Shown here one piece after another: positions 63,942 through 64,000 of a stretch of DNA of 64,000 nucleotides. The notes under the pieces are model-generated. The model had not been told where the DNA came from, did no database searches, and saw only the letters and a list, made by a program, of their open reading frames with translations. The translations under genes were made by a program, and so were the position numbers. Origin of the DNA: Roseovarius mucosus (GTDB lineage: Bacteria; Pseudomonadota; Alphaproteobacteria; Rhodobacterales; Rhodobacteraceae). Within the stretch, counting starts at the first letter, position 1. Each line of letters opens with the position of its first letter. The stretch spans positions 372,001 through 436,000 of the forward strand of contig NZ_CP020474.1 in the NCBI RefSeq assembly GCF_002080415.1. Direction: 5' to 3'.

Positions 63942-64000
63942 ATGCAAGCCGACCAAGGAAAAAGCCCCCCTGTAGGCATGGCCGAGGATGTCGGACAGGC
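63942..64000 (+). CDS. Start of an unidentified gene, cut by window edge
   Basis: Nineteen codons from an ATG preceded by AAGGAAG (spaced 3 to 4 bases), reading MQADQGKSPPVGMAEDVGQ with no stop. It is divergent from the histidine kinase. Too short to identify. Confidence 0.45.
   Translation, partial: MQADQGKSPPVGMAEDVGQ

Overview
The window is a stretch of a GC-rich alphaproteobacterial chromosome, most like Rhodobacterales (Roseobacter group). The evidence is gene content and order: rplU-rpmA-GNAT-obgE-proB-proA, a cysG-DUF2849-sulfite reductase-cysH-DUF934 operon, a Bpt-type aminoacyl transferase, a DksA with a single cysteine, an infC with an ATA start, and a secreted RTX protein. Genus cannot be fixed from the sequence alone. 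Nearly all of the window is coding. There is no rRNA, no CRISPR array and no IS element; one tRNA is present.

Layout. 1-6068 (minus strand): proline biosynthesis (proA partial, proB), Obg GTPase, an acetyltransferase, ribosomal proteins L27 and an extended L21, and two tandem secreted DUF2059 proteins. 6202-6291: tRNA-Ser(CGA). 6278-14959: an integrative element of about 8.7 kb inserted in the 3' end of that tRNA and bounded by a 14-bp perfect direct repeat. All its genes lie on the minus strand: tyrosine integrase, AlpA-like regulator, winged-helix protein, primase-polymerase, an MmeI-like single-polypeptide restriction-modification enzyme, a small PD-(D/E)XK-type protein of visibly lower GC, and two small phage-type proteins. 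15143-24493: an alpha/beta-hydrolase-like protein, a 1423-residue secreted metallophosphoesterase/choice-of-anchor/RTX protein, Lon protease and an Aer-like PAS protein. 24713-31446: an old yellow enzyme, Tgt, an SPFH/NfeD pair, a RimB-RimK fusion, two Fe-S assembly proteins and TpiA.

31522-37588 is a sulfur-assimilation block. An Lrp-family regulator is divergent from cysG, DUF2849, sulfite reductase, cysH and DUF934, with ferredoxin-NADP reductase following. These genes make siroheme, reduce activated sulfate to sulfite and then to sulfide, and probably supply the electrons. 37666-46181: an Ala-rich anchored protein, IF-3, a DUF4177 protein, a J-domain protein, a flavin monooxygenase, DksA, and a MoxR ATPase / DUF2927 lipoprotein / small membrane protein / VWA cluster.

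46178-48292 is the most unusual locus. Two tandem Tat-signal Gly/Ser-rich small proteins share almost identical leaders but have divergent repetitive tails. They are followed one nucleotide later by a protein that joins an HPr-kinase-like P-loop domain to a C-terminal PqqD-like domain. This could be a peptide-modification system.

48399-64000: a PIN-domain protein coupled to an RlmI-type methyltransferase, GlnE, a YbaK-type deacylase, an RDD membrane protein, Bpt, a secreted DsbD-N-type protein, YqgE, a flavin reductase, a HAD phosphatase, a MaoC hydratase, a glycosyltransferase, RhlE helicase, an EnvZ-like histidine kinase, and the first codons of a further gene.
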